DNA from: Actinomycetota bacterium
GTDB lineage: Bacteria > Actinomycetota > Humimicrobiia > Humimicrobiales > Humimicrobiaceae
Direction: 5' to 3'
DNA: 9,460 nt
NCBI GenBank assembly: GCA_023475715.1
Contig: JAMCVO010000161.1
Coordinates: forward strand, 1-9,460
The first letter of the stretch is position 1. Every line of letters starts with the position of its first letter. The translations under genes and the position numbers were made by a program. The notes under the pieces were generated by a model, which was not told the origin of the DNA, ran no database searches, and was given only the letters and a program-made list of their open reading frames with translations. This document shows positions 1 to 6,012 of the stretch, piece by piece.

Positions 1-1500
1 GAATTTGCAAAAAAATATAATATTCCAATAATAGAAGTCATATCTGAAGACGGAAAAAGTCATGGCCAACTAAACAGTGCTTACGTTGAAGATGGAATTA
101 TGATAAATTCCGGTCCTTTCAATGGCTTGTCTGCTGATAGCGGCAGAAAAGAAGTAACCTCTTATCTTGAAAAGAACAAAATAGGTAGATCTGATGTAAA
201 TTATAAATTAAAAGATTGGTTGATTTCCAGACAGAGATATTGGGGTGCTCCAATTCCAATAATTTATTGCGAAAAATGCGGCACTGTCCCGGTTGCCGAA
301 GATGACCTGCCGGTGCTTCTTCCCTATAATATAGACTTCAAACCAACGGGGCTTTCTCCTCTTTCCTATTGTGAAGAATTCGTAAGAACCAAATGCCCAA
401 AATGCGGGGGAGAAGCAAAAAGAGAAACAGATACGATGGATACTTTTGTCTGCTCATCCTGGTATTTTTTAAGATACTGCAGCCCACATTTTGAAGCTGA
501 AGCATTCGATAGGGAAGAAGTTAAATACTGGATGCCGGTGGACCAGTATATCGGAGGGATAGAGCATGCCACAATGCATCTGATATATTCAAGATTTTTT
601 ACAAAGGTTCTGTACGATGCGGACCTGGTAAATTTCAGGGAACCTTTCACAAGATATTACCCCCATGGAGTTGTAACGCTGGGCGGTCAGAAAATGTCAA
701 AGTCAAAGGGCAATATTGTAAATCCTTCAGAAATTTATAATAAATATGGTGCCGATACTTTACGCCTTTACATACTTTTTATAGGTCCGGCAGATTCAAT
801 TGTGGACTGGAGTGATTCAGGTGTAGAGGGATCAAGCCGCTTCCTTAAAAGATTCTGGAGAATTGTTTTTGATAATATTGAATACATCAAGCTGTATAAA
901 AAGAGAATTTCCGGCACAAGCTCTTCGGTTTTCCCCGGCGGGGACGAGGTAGGTACGAAATTAAAAGATTTATTTAATACAAAACAATTGCCGGAAATAG
1001 AAAAAGAACTCTATAGGAAATTACACCAGACAATCAAAAAAGTTACATCGGATATAATGGAAAGATTCAACTTCAATACTGCAATCAGTGCAATAATGGA
1101 AATGGTGAATCTGATGTATAAATATGATGAAGAAGTACAAAGTGATAACAAAAACCCGTTATTAGCATATGAGGTGAGTAAAAAGCTGCTTCTTTTAATT
1201 TCACCAATAGCACCGTTCATTGCTGAAGAACTCTGGTCAAAAATGGGAGAAAAAGGCAGTATTCACAGACAAGCATGGCCAAAATTTGAATCAGAAATTG
1301 CAAAAGATGAGCTCGTTACGGTTATCTTCCAGGTGAATGGCAAACTCAGGGACAGAGCTGAAGTCAGCGCCGGACTTTCAAAAGAAGAGATAGAAAAGAT
1401 GGCTATGAATTCGGAAAAAATAAAGAGATTCATAGAGGACAGGGAAGTAATCAAAATAATTTCAGTTCCAGGCAAGCTTGTAAATATTGTTATAAGATAA
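1..1500 (+). CDS. leuS: Leucyl-tRNA synthetase, C-terminal part (5' end outside window)
   Basis: This class I aminoacyl-tRNA synthetase charges tRNA-Leu in the cytoplasm. The reading frame is open from base 1, so the methionine at 100 is internal and the true start lies off the left edge. About 499 residues are visible of a protein that normally has 800 or more. In order they show the end of the CP1 editing domain (GIMINSGPFNGL), the return to the catalytic core (DWLISRQRYWGAPIPI), two Cys-X2-Cys pairs typical of the bacterial zinc-type insertion, the segment MDTFVCSSWYFLRY, and DQYIGGIEHA. The KMSKS signature is at 691-705. The anticodon-binding helical domain (LLISPIAPFIAEELW) and the small C-terminal domain (FQVNGKLRDRAEV) follow, ending in a normal TAA. 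Nothing looks damaged. It is the only core gene in the window. The identification is secure. Confidence 0.97.
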   Translation, partial: EFAKKYNIPIIEVISEDGKSHGQLNSAYVEDGIMINSGPFNGLSADSGRKEVTSYLEKNKIGRSDVNYKLKDWLISRQRYWGAPIPIIYCEKCGTVPVAEDDLPVLLPYNIDFKPTGLSPLSYCEEFVRTKCPKCGGEAKRETDTMDTFVCSSWYFLRYCSPHFEAEAFDREEVKYWMPVDQYIGGIEHATMHLIYSRFFTKVLYDADLVNFREPFTRYYPHGVVTLGGQKMSKSKGNIVNPSEIYNKYGADTLRLYILFIGPADSIVDWSDSGVEGSSRFLKRFWRIVFDNIEYIKLYKKRISGTSSSVFPGGDEVGTKLKDLFNTKQLPEIEKELYRKLHQTIKKVTSDIMERFNFNTAISAIMEMVNLMYKYDEEVQSDNKNPLLAYEVSKKLLLLISPIAPFIAEELWSKMGEKGSIHRQAWPKFESEIAKDELVTVIFQVNGKLRDRAEVSAGLSKEEIEKMAMNSEKIKRFIEDREVIKIISVPGKLVNIVIR

Positions 1501-1535
1501 AGATACAGGAAAAACTTTAAATACCTAGTTATAAC

Positions 1536-1578
1536 TTGGCTTACAGGCTAACTCCGCAAAAATTAAGCCAATTTCTTT
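1536..1578 (+). terminator. Possible leuS terminator
   Basis: TTGGCTTA (1536-1543) and TAAGCCAA (1564-1571) form a perfect 8-bp stem with a 20-nt loop, followed by a short T-rich run (TTTCTTT). It lies 36 bases after the leuS stop, a plausible place for a terminator. The long loop and interrupted T tract make it weak. Confidence 0.4.
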
Positions 1579-1889
1579 GAAGAATTTATCAAAACTTCTT
1601 AGTAGAAAACCTTAAACTTTAAGCACAAATTAAGGTTAATTTATACAATCTCATTATACATAAAATTTAAAAATATTAAAATAATTTTTTAAAGTAGGTA
1701 CAATTTCTGGAGATTAAAATATTTATTTTTATATTACAAGACTGGTCTGGATTCTTTTTTGATAAATTAGAAATTTTGTAAAGCATATTATTAACTATTA
1801 TTACCGCTGGAAGTGCTATTTAGATGATCATAAATAATATGAAAAAGTAAAACAATAATTAAATAATTTGCATTTCATATTTTTGTTAG

Positions 1890-1941
1890 AGGCAAGATAC
1901 AAGTACTTTAAAAGATTTTTTATATCTTGCCTTTTTGTTTT
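1890..1941 (+). terminator. Rho-independent terminator
   Basis: The arms AGGCAAGATA (1890-1899) and TATCTTGCCT (1923-1932) are perfectly complementary over 10 bp and are followed by TTTTGTTTT. This is a clear plus-strand terminator shape, although the loop is 23 nt long and AT-rich. It is about 390 bases from leuS, so it may end leuS read-through or an unannotated short transcript. Confidence 0.7.
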
Positions 1942-2061
1942 GCAATACTTAAAAAGAAAAAAAATCCAAACAGATAGCGTGATTCATTTCCTTTGAGAGT
2001 TCAGTTTTTATAGTACTGACAGAGATCATAACAAAAAAATTAAAGTTATTTTTAAATATAG

Positions 2062-2089
2062 AAGGCTCGGTACCATGCCGGGCTTTTTT
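2062..2089 (+). terminator. GC-rich hairpin with T tract, just upstream of the replication gene
   Basis: AGGCTCGG (2063-2070) pairs with CCGGGCTT (2078-2085), allowing two G-U pairs, around the 7-nt loop TACCATG. Six T's follow directly. It is a compact rho-independent terminator ending about 36 bases before the next start codon. It could shield the replication gene from incoming transcription or act in its leader; the sequence does not decide which. Confidence 0.7.
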
Positions 2090-2124
2090 CATTATAGGAA
2101 GACTTATATAGGAGGTTTTCTTAA

Positions 2125-2997
2125 ATGGGTATAGATAATTTAAGAGATGGCAGGGTTAAGAACTGGTTTTATCTTGAAAATGACTTGCTGGATCGTGATG
2201 ATTTAACCATCTATGAAAAAACTGTATATATTGTTATTGCAAGATATGTTAACGGTGAAAATAAAGCATTCCCCAGTTATGAAACTATAGCAAAAAAAGG
2301 AAGCATGGCTAAGGTTCAGGCTATGCGGGTAGTGAAGTCCCTAACTCAAAAAGGACTTTTAAAAAAAGAAAATAGAAAAAACAAAGACAACAAAGGTTCT
2401 ACTTCAAACCTGTATACTTTATTAAACCCAAAATCTAAAAATAAAGATAACAATGATAAAAAAGAGGGGGTATCTGTCAGATACCCCGGGGGTAACCCAC
2501 AGATATCGGGGGTGGTATCTGGCAGATACCCTAATAATACCAATATTAAAAATACCAGTTTAAATAACGTTAATAGGGCAGGTAGGGAGGTTGTGGAAAA
2601 CCCTAGTGAAGAACTAAAGGAAATAACTACAGAAGACAAAGAAAATATCAACGATATTAAAAGGAAAATAAAACAGTCTTTTAAAGAGGGAGAAAATAAC
2701 AGTCTTGTGGAATCTATAAAAAGTGTAGTTAATAAATATCCTGAATCAAAAAGATATAAGTTAAAAGAAAATGAGCTGCTGGCCAAAGAAATAGCAGAAG
2801 TGCTGGAGGATGACCACAGCCTGGGAGCATTTAGAGCTGTGGTAGATAAAATCCCAGAGCAGAAGATAAGAATATTTTTAAGTATAATAAAAGATACATA
2901 CCTTACCGGAAGAATTAAAAAAAGCAGAGGTGCAATGTTTATAACACTTGCCAAAGACTATGCTAGAAAAAATAATGTAAGTCTTAATTTCAAGTAA
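2125..2997 (+). CDS. Winged-HTH replication-initiator-like protein
   Basis: This 290-residue protein resembles the HTH_36 group found at the head of plasmid and phage replication modules in Firmicutes. A helix-turn-helix domain spans about residues 25-102 (DLTIYEKTVYIVIARY, then FPSYETIAKKG, then a recognition-helix region and a basic wing). A low-complexity Lys/Asn linker follows, and a helical C-terminal domain occupies about residues 175-290. The start at 2125 is supported by AGGAGG at 2111-2116. Residues 115-136 are encoded by a cluster of DNA palindromes and GGGGGT repeats, so this stretch seems shaped by DNA function rather than protein function. That arrangement is familiar for initiators that carry their origin inside the gene. 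The likely role is to bind the origin and recruit the host helicase, inferred from family style. It could instead be a phage DnaD-like replisome organiser. No helicase or loader gene follows. Confidence 0.75.
   Translation: MGIDNLRDGRVKNWFYLENDLLDRDDLTIYEKTVYIVIARYVNGENKAFPSYETIAKKGSMAKVQAMRVVKSLTQKGLLKKENRKNKDNKGSTSNLYTLLNPKSKNKDNNDKKEGVSVRYPGGNPQISGVVSGRYPNNTNIKNTSLNNVNRAGREVVENPSEELKEITTEDKENINDIKRKIKQSFKEGENNSLVESIKSVVNKYPESKRYKLKENELLAKEIAEVLEDDHSLGAFRAVVDKIPEQKIRIFLSIIKDTYLTGRIKKSRGAMFITLAKDYARKNNVSLNFK
2466..2531. repeat. Iteron-like palindrome cluster inside the replication gene (candidate origin)
   Basis: Three units each begin with GGGGGT, at 2466, 2488 and 2508, so they are spaced 22 and 20 bases apart. 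Unit 1 contains a palindrome with perfect 10-bp arms, GGGGTATCTG (2467-2476) and CAGATACCCC (2478-2487), around one base. Unit 3 repeats its core with 8-bp arms, GGTATCTG (2514-2521) and CAGATACC (2523-2530). Unit 2 is degenerate: it keeps only CAGATA (2500-2505) plus its own small dyad, GGGT-A-ACCC (2490-2498). The DNA from 2531 to about 2575 is AT-rich, as a melting region would be. Spacing near two helical turns suggests same-face binding of a dimeric protein. Confidence 0.7.
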
Positions 2998-3037
2998 CGT
3001 CACTCTAAAATATAAATTTTAACCAAAAAGGATAAAT

Positions 3038-3532
3038 ATGATATTATTATTAAAAAATGTTAACAAATTAGTAAACACATCAAAAAAGAATAATTTTGTA
3101 ATGGTTAATAGAAGACGAGACAGAGACTACATTAGAAAAGTCATAAGGATTAGCCAGGAATATATTATATTATGTGACTTTTTAGATTTTTACGCTGGAT
3201 ATAAAAGGAAAAATAAGTTTGAATTTTACAATGATTTATTTAATCATTCACTGAAGAAAATATCTGCAGATATTGGCTATAAATTTAAAGAAACTCCTGA
3301 ATCAGTCTACGGAATTACAAGATCATTCTTCTTTGATAAAAAAACTTATGGTCTATTACATACAATCTATAATAAGTCACAGCAATTGTATAAAACACTA
3401 TATGATGATTACCTATCACTTGGAAATTTTACAGAGTTAATATTATATATTTATACCGCTAACAATGTAGAGAAGAAAATTCTTAATTTATTTAAATTTG
3501 ATTTTGGCATTAAGAAAATAATTAAAGAATAA
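3038..3532 (+). CDS. Hypothetical protein, very AT-rich, downstream of the replication gene
   Basis: I do not recognise this 164-residue protein. It is rich in Lys, Tyr, Phe, Leu and Ile, with no signal peptide, obvious membrane span or metal-binding cluster. The middle (about residues 22-150) looks predominantly helical, with a basic start (NRRRDRDYIRKVIRI) and aromatic segments such as YNKSQQLYKTLYDDYLSL. The chosen ATG has a modest AAAAAGGA site 6 bases upstream. The methionine at 3101 (MVNRRRDRD) is an alternative start but has no ribosome binding site. It lies 40 bases after the replication gene on the same strand and may be co-transcribed with it. Its base composition is more AT-rich than its neighbours, consistent with acquired DNA. 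It could be a replicon accessory or an orphan; the sequence does not say. Confidence 0.6.
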   Translation: MILLLKNVNKLVNTSKKNNFVMVNRRRDRDYIRKVIRISQEYIILCDFLDFYAGYKRKNKFEFYNDLFNHSLKKISADIGYKFKETPESVYGITRSFFFDKKTYGLLHTIYNKSQQLYKTLYDDYLSLGNFTELILYIYTANNVEKKILNLFKFDFGIKKIIKE

Positions 3533-3561
3533 ATTTAATTTGTCTTATCCATAAAAAGCTA

Positions 3562-3924
3562 CTATTCTATTGTTACCTTTGAATTTTTAAAATTTACCTT
3601 TAATATTTTGTTTTTGAGAACTTTAGTTCCAATTAAAACATCATTTGTACGGTTAGTTAAACTGAATACTTTAAGTTCACTGCCATCAAAAAATATTTTG
3701 CCAATATAAACTTTTTCTTCTACTATATCGCCGTTAGCTAACTCATACTCTTCTGTACCTAGAAAATCCCAATTAGATTCCTCAATGAGGCTAGCAGGAA
3801 TGCTAATATAACCATTAAAACCGGTATCTATGATTGCATTTACTTTTTTTGAATTACTGGTGGAAAGATGAATATCTAATTTAATAATAGGTTCATCAAA
3901 ATTATTTACGATACCCTCTATCAT
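3562..3924 (-). CDS. Clan AA (retropepsin-like) DTG-family aspartic protease
   Basis: This 120-residue protein has the single-lobe retropepsin pattern. The active-site motif is IIDTGFNGYISIP, with Asp33-Thr34-Gly35, and the second conserved element is VLIGTKVLKN near residues 96-105, before a terminal beta strand. These small cytoplasmic proteases, which would act as homodimers, match the prokaryotic clan AA DTGF family. Natural substrates are not established in what I know of the family. The gene overlaps its upstream neighbour by 4 bases (ATGA), and its AGGAAGG site lies inside that gene, so the two are translationally coupled. The catalytic aspartate is present and the length is normal, so it is probably functional. 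There is no signal peptide. The pairing suggests the upstream protein is a partner or substrate, but that is inference. Confidence 0.85.
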   Translation of the reverse strand: MIEGIVNNFDEPIIKLDIHLSTSNSKKVNAIIDTGFNGYISIPASLIEESNWDFLGTEEYELANGDIVEEKVYIGKIFFDGSELKVFSLTNRTNDVLIGTKVLKNKILKVNFKNSKVTIE

Positions 3925-4169
3925 AAGTAAACCTTCCTGAATTTATGAACAACTGGATAGCCAATACGAAAGAATACAAATATTTTGTCGGGGAACCTGC
4001 TTCTGGCTTTCTGAGCAGCGTCTAGCTCATCTTCTCCAATAAAATAATTGCCAGAATCTACTTCAATAGCAACAATCTTGCCTTTATTCTTTCTAAATTC
4101 AGGTTGGAGTTTTTTATAAATAGCCTTTCCCTTTTTCGTAAATTCCTCTTTATCCAGTAGCTTTTTCAT
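3921..4169 (-). CDS. Small DUF5678-like protein, partner of the aspartic protease
   Basis: This 82-residue protein has a basic helical start (about residues 1-28) followed by a compact alpha/beta segment: GKIVAIEVDSGNYFIGEDEL, then a helix (DAAQKARSRFPDK) and a strand (IFVFFRIGYP). The pattern 'carries on a value/ID, then residue-rich helix, then P-x-x-hydrophobic strand' resembles the DUF5678 family as I remember it. No biochemical function is known to me. It is first in a two-gene unit with the clan AA protease, overlapping it by ATGA. Start choice rests on an AGGA site about 8 bases upstream of the ATG at 4169. A TGTTATAAT extended -10 element lies 58 bases upstream. It may be a substrate, adaptor or regulator of the protease. 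Confidence 0.75.
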   Translation of the reverse strand: MKKLLDKEEFTKKGKAIYKKLQPEFRKNKGKIVAIEVDSGNYFIGEDELDAAQKARSRFPDKIFVFFRIGYPVVHKFRKVYL

Positions 4170-4226
4170 TTTTATTATCCTACTATCTTATTAGTTATTT
4201 TTTCAGTTTAAAAATTAATTTCCTTT

Positions 4227-4256
4227 ATTATAACATATGAATAAAATATTTTTTAA
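4227..4256 (-). promoter_or_regulatory. Candidate promoter for the DUF5678-like/protease unit
   Basis: On the minus strand, TATAAT (4232-4227) is preceded by TG one base away, giving an extended -10 element. A weak -35 (TTAAAA, 4256-4251) lies 18 bp upstream. The expected transcript start gives a leader of about 50 bases before the ATG at 4169. It overlaps the tail of the decayed toxin gene. AT-rich background makes chance matches easy; the extended -10 raises confidence. Confidence 0.5.
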
Positions 4257-4366
4257 GTTGTGATAAAATGTGTAATTTAACATTGGCAGTCATTGACTCG
4301 TATTCAGTTGATTTGATAACAATGACAAATTCTACAAGCAGATTTTTTATCAATTTTAAATTTCAC
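4228..4366 (-). pseudogene. Frameshifted, truncated DUF5615 PIN-like toxin remnant
   Basis: Starting at GTG 4366, the minus strand reads V/M-KFKID-K, the usual beginning of DUF5615 (Mut7-C/PIN-like) toxins, including the early acidic active-site Asp. The frame then ends quickly. Dropping one A from the six-A run (4343-4348 on the plus strand) restores NLLVEFVIVIKSTEYESMTA, which fits the family's N-P-rich opening helix and strand (D-x-N-L-P-x-E). Family resemblance fades by about 4275, and the shifted frame stops at 4228 after about 45 codons, against the usual 110 or so. An AGGA site lies just upstream and the DUF433 gene ends 29 bases before it, the normal antitoxin-toxin order. The toxin looks dead through both frameshift and truncation. 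The match is from memory of the family pattern. Confidence 0.7.
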
Positions 4367-4395
4367 ATATCTGTTCCTACACCGATGGGAGTAAT

Positions 4396-4674
<279 letters not shown>

Positions 4675-4872
4675 CTATTTATAATATTGTCAAATGGTAA
4701 ACTATTAGAAGATACCCAGAATTAAAAAATTAATAATATATAATTTATAACTGGAGGAATCATAGGCAAGTTCTTATAACTCCCTGCTAGTCTGTTCTGT
4801 TTGACATTTAATTTCCAGTAAAATATTATAAATTAAAATCCGCATTCAAAGAAAAAACTTTTTTATATGTTT

Positions 4873-4901
4873 TTAATAAGTAAATTGAATTAAAATATTA
4901 T
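4873..4901 (+). promoter_or_regulatory. Candidate promoter for the rightward DUF433 gene
   Basis: TTAATA (4873-4878, four of six -35 matches) and TATTAT (4896-4901, five of six -10 matches) are separated by exactly 17 bp. The ATG follows at 4920. The surrounding DNA is so AT-rich that chance is a real alternative. Confidence 0.35.
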
Positions 4902-4919
4902 TAATGTAAGAGAAATTAT

Positions 4920-5168
4920 ATGGGAGATAAATTAAAAACGAATCCTCTTTTACGGCATATATCTATTGACCCTAATATATGTTTTGGTAAGCCTTGTATT
5001 CGTGAAACTCGTATCTGGGTATCATTGATTCTTGACCTACTAGCTGATGGTATGAGTGTTGAGGAGCTAATACAAGAGTATCCGCAATTAACAAAAGAGT
5101 CTATACGTGCAGCAATTGCCTATGGGGTAGAGATGTCTCGTGAGAGATATGTGGAAATAGCTAAATAA
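4920..5168 (+). CDS. Second DUF433-family antitoxin-like protein
   Basis: This 82-residue protein carries the same DUF433 domain as its divergent neighbour: HISIDPNICFGKPCIRETRI, LILDLLADGMSVEELIQEYP and SIRAAIAYGVEMSRERY. Differences are spread throughout, so it is a diverged paralogue or separate acquisition, not a recent duplicate. It has a 10-residue N-terminal extension and a slightly longer tail. One substitution stands out: the usual Gly in K-G-T-R is Glu (RETR). The ribosome binding site is weak (AAGAG, about 7 bases upstream). No DUF5615 toxin follows. The next 98 bases are non-coding and the following genes are on the other strand, so it appears to be an orphan. It could serve as a regulator or neutralise a distant toxin. 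Confidence 0.88.
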   Translation: MGDKLKTNPLLRHISIDPNICFGKPCIRETRIWVSLILDLLADGMSVEELIQEYPQLTKESIRAAIAYGVEMSRERYVEIAK

Positions 5169-5266
5169 AAGCTACAAAATGTATCAATAATTTATTTGTG
5201 CTTATTAATTTTTTTAAGGGCAAGGTGGAATTAACATATAGTTGCTTTTATAAGACATGCAAAAGA

Positions 5267-5599
5267 TCAGGATAATTTTGATAAAATATACTTATTAACA
5301 GATACTCCTTCTTCTGCCGATTTTATGGCTAATTTCCTGTGAACTTCAGCAGGAACCCGCAGTGTTAAATTTCCCTTATATTTTTTTAACCCGAATGGTT
5401 CTGGTATTTCTTCTTTTTCTTCACGCATCCATGCTATTGCTTCTTCAACAACTTTTTCAATTTCTTTAAGTGCGCCTTCAACAGTGCTTCCATGTGCAGC
5501 CAGTGAAGGAAATTCAAGACATCTGGCAATATGTAATTTATCTTCCTCTGACCACTCTACTCTATAAGTATATTTTTCAATTATTTTATTAGTTTTCAT
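5267..5599 (-). CDS. hicB: HicB-family antitoxin
   Basis: This 110-residue protein is the antitoxin of a HicAB type II module. The N-terminal half is the partial RNase H-like HicB fold (YTYRVEWSEEDKLHIARCLEFPSLAAHGSTVEGALKEIEKVV, described in two parts: a strand pair, then the S-x-x-A-x-x-x-I helix). Residues 76-110 form a ribbon-helix-helix DNA-binding domain (NLTLRVPAEVHRKLAIKSAE, then VSVNKYILSKL). It would bind and block HicA and repress the operon. It overlaps the end of hicA by 11 bases, and GGAGGTG inside hicA supports the start at 5599. All expected elements are present. The convergent DUF433 gene ends about 100 bases away. Confidence 0.92.
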   Translation of the reverse strand: MKTNKIIEKYTYRVEWSEEDKLHIARCLEFPSLAAHGSTVEGALKEIEKVVEEAIAWMREEKEEIPEPFGLKKYKGNLTLRVPAEVHRKLAIKSAEEGVSVNKYILSKLS

Positions 5600-5822
5600 T
5601 TTCCACCTCCAATTTTTCCAATGCTTTTAGTACAAGCTTTACCTGATATGGCTTAGCCATTTTTCCCTCTTTTTGTATATTTATCCTAGGATCACCTTTC
5701 CATGGTGTTTTAAAAATATGGTGGCTACCTTTTGTTCTTGGGTTCCCAAAATGTTTTATACATATTTTTAGTAAATCATCAAATTTAACATTTTTCGGAT
5801 TAGACAGCATATCTTTTTCCAT
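5589..5822 (-). CDS. hicA: HicA-family mRNA interferase toxin
   Basis: HicA is a small double-stranded RNA-binding-fold ribonuclease that cuts mRNA when free of HicB. The 77-residue protein shows the full family pattern: NVKFDDLLKICIKHFG (first helix), the catalytic strand with GSHHIFKTPW (conserved His34/His35), NIQKEGKMAKPYQV, and the final helix VKLVLKALEKL. It is first in the operon, with hicB overlapping by 11 bases. Two starts are possible. The ATG at 5822 lies so close to the -10 box that its mRNA would be leaderless. The ATG at 5810 (MLSNPKN) would have a short leader with GGAAAAAG and fits the family's usual beginning. Nothing suggests inactivation. Confidence 0.92.
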   Translation of the reverse strand: MEKDMLSNPKNVKFDDLLKICIKHFGNPRTKGSHHIFKTPWKGDPRINIQKEGKMAKPYQVKLVLKALEKLEVENEN

Positions 5823-5829
5823 GCATTAA

Positions 5830-5858
5830 ATGATAGCGCATAAGCTATCATGTGTCAA
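5830..5858 (-). promoter_or_regulatory. hicAB promoter with overlapping operator
   Basis: On the minus strand a perfect -35 TTGACA (5858-5853), a 17-bp spacer and a near-consensus -10 TATCAT (5835-5830) lie just before hicA. An 8-bp inverted repeat, ATGATAGC (5830-5837) and GCTATCAT (5844-5851), fills the -10 box and most of the spacer. Its centre-to-centre spacing of 14 bp suits a ribbon-helix-helix repressor such as the HicB C-terminus, so binding would directly block RNA polymerase. Confidence 0.8.
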
Positions 5859-6012
5859 GAGCACGTATTTTATAAAAAGCAGTTTTAAATATGAAAATTA
5901 TCCTTTTAGAATAAATTACTACTATTATCTCGCATATTACTAAAAAGAATAATCTTTCTTTTAAAAAATTTATTTAAATTTTTAATACATTGGACAGTAA
6001 TGTCTACATTAA

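Larger units (their letters stand above)
1501..2124. other. Non-coding, AT-rich transition between leuS and the accessory region
   Basis: This 624-base stretch has no convincing gene; its ORFs are only a few codons long. It holds three hairpins listed separately: a weak one near 1536-1578 and two terminator-like ones at 1890-1941 and 2062-2089. A further 8-bp inverted repeat, AACCTTAA (1608-1615) with TTAAGGTT (1630-1637), lacks a T tract. I see no tRNA or riboswitch. It marks the change from core genome to acquired DNA and may contain the left boundary of an integrated element, but no attachment repeat is recognisable. Confidence 0.6.

Noticed and set aside
366..650. Minus-strand ORFs inside leuS (also 1011-1220 and 1263-1475)
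   Set aside because: They lie opposite a well-conserved coding sequence and show no family features or ribosome binding sites.
1759..1930. Possible small RNA: TTGATA and CATATT boxes upstream of the 1890-1941 terminator
   Set aside because: The boxes are 19 bp apart and weak in very AT-rich DNA; only the terminator is convincing.
2466..2531. CRISPR-like repeat array
   Set aside because: Units are too short and too few, have no spacers of constant length, lie inside a gene, and there are no cas genes.
2346..2954. 202-codon minus-strand ORF opposite the replication gene
   Set aside because: Its Leu/Ser/Phe-rich translation is what the reverse of Lys/Asn/Glu-rich coding DNA gives. The plus-strand gene has a strong ribosome binding site and domain pattern.
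5169..5266. DUF5615 toxin remnant after the second DUF433 gene
   Set aside because: No frame shows the expected opening, D-x-x-F motif or tail; nothing beyond chance similarity.
5245..5330. Plus-strand reading with IYLLTDTPSSADF, faintly like an acetyltransferase end, after the second DUF433 gene
   Set aside because: It overlaps the conserved ribbon-helix-helix end of hicB on the other strand, has no start and no other family motif; judged coincidental.
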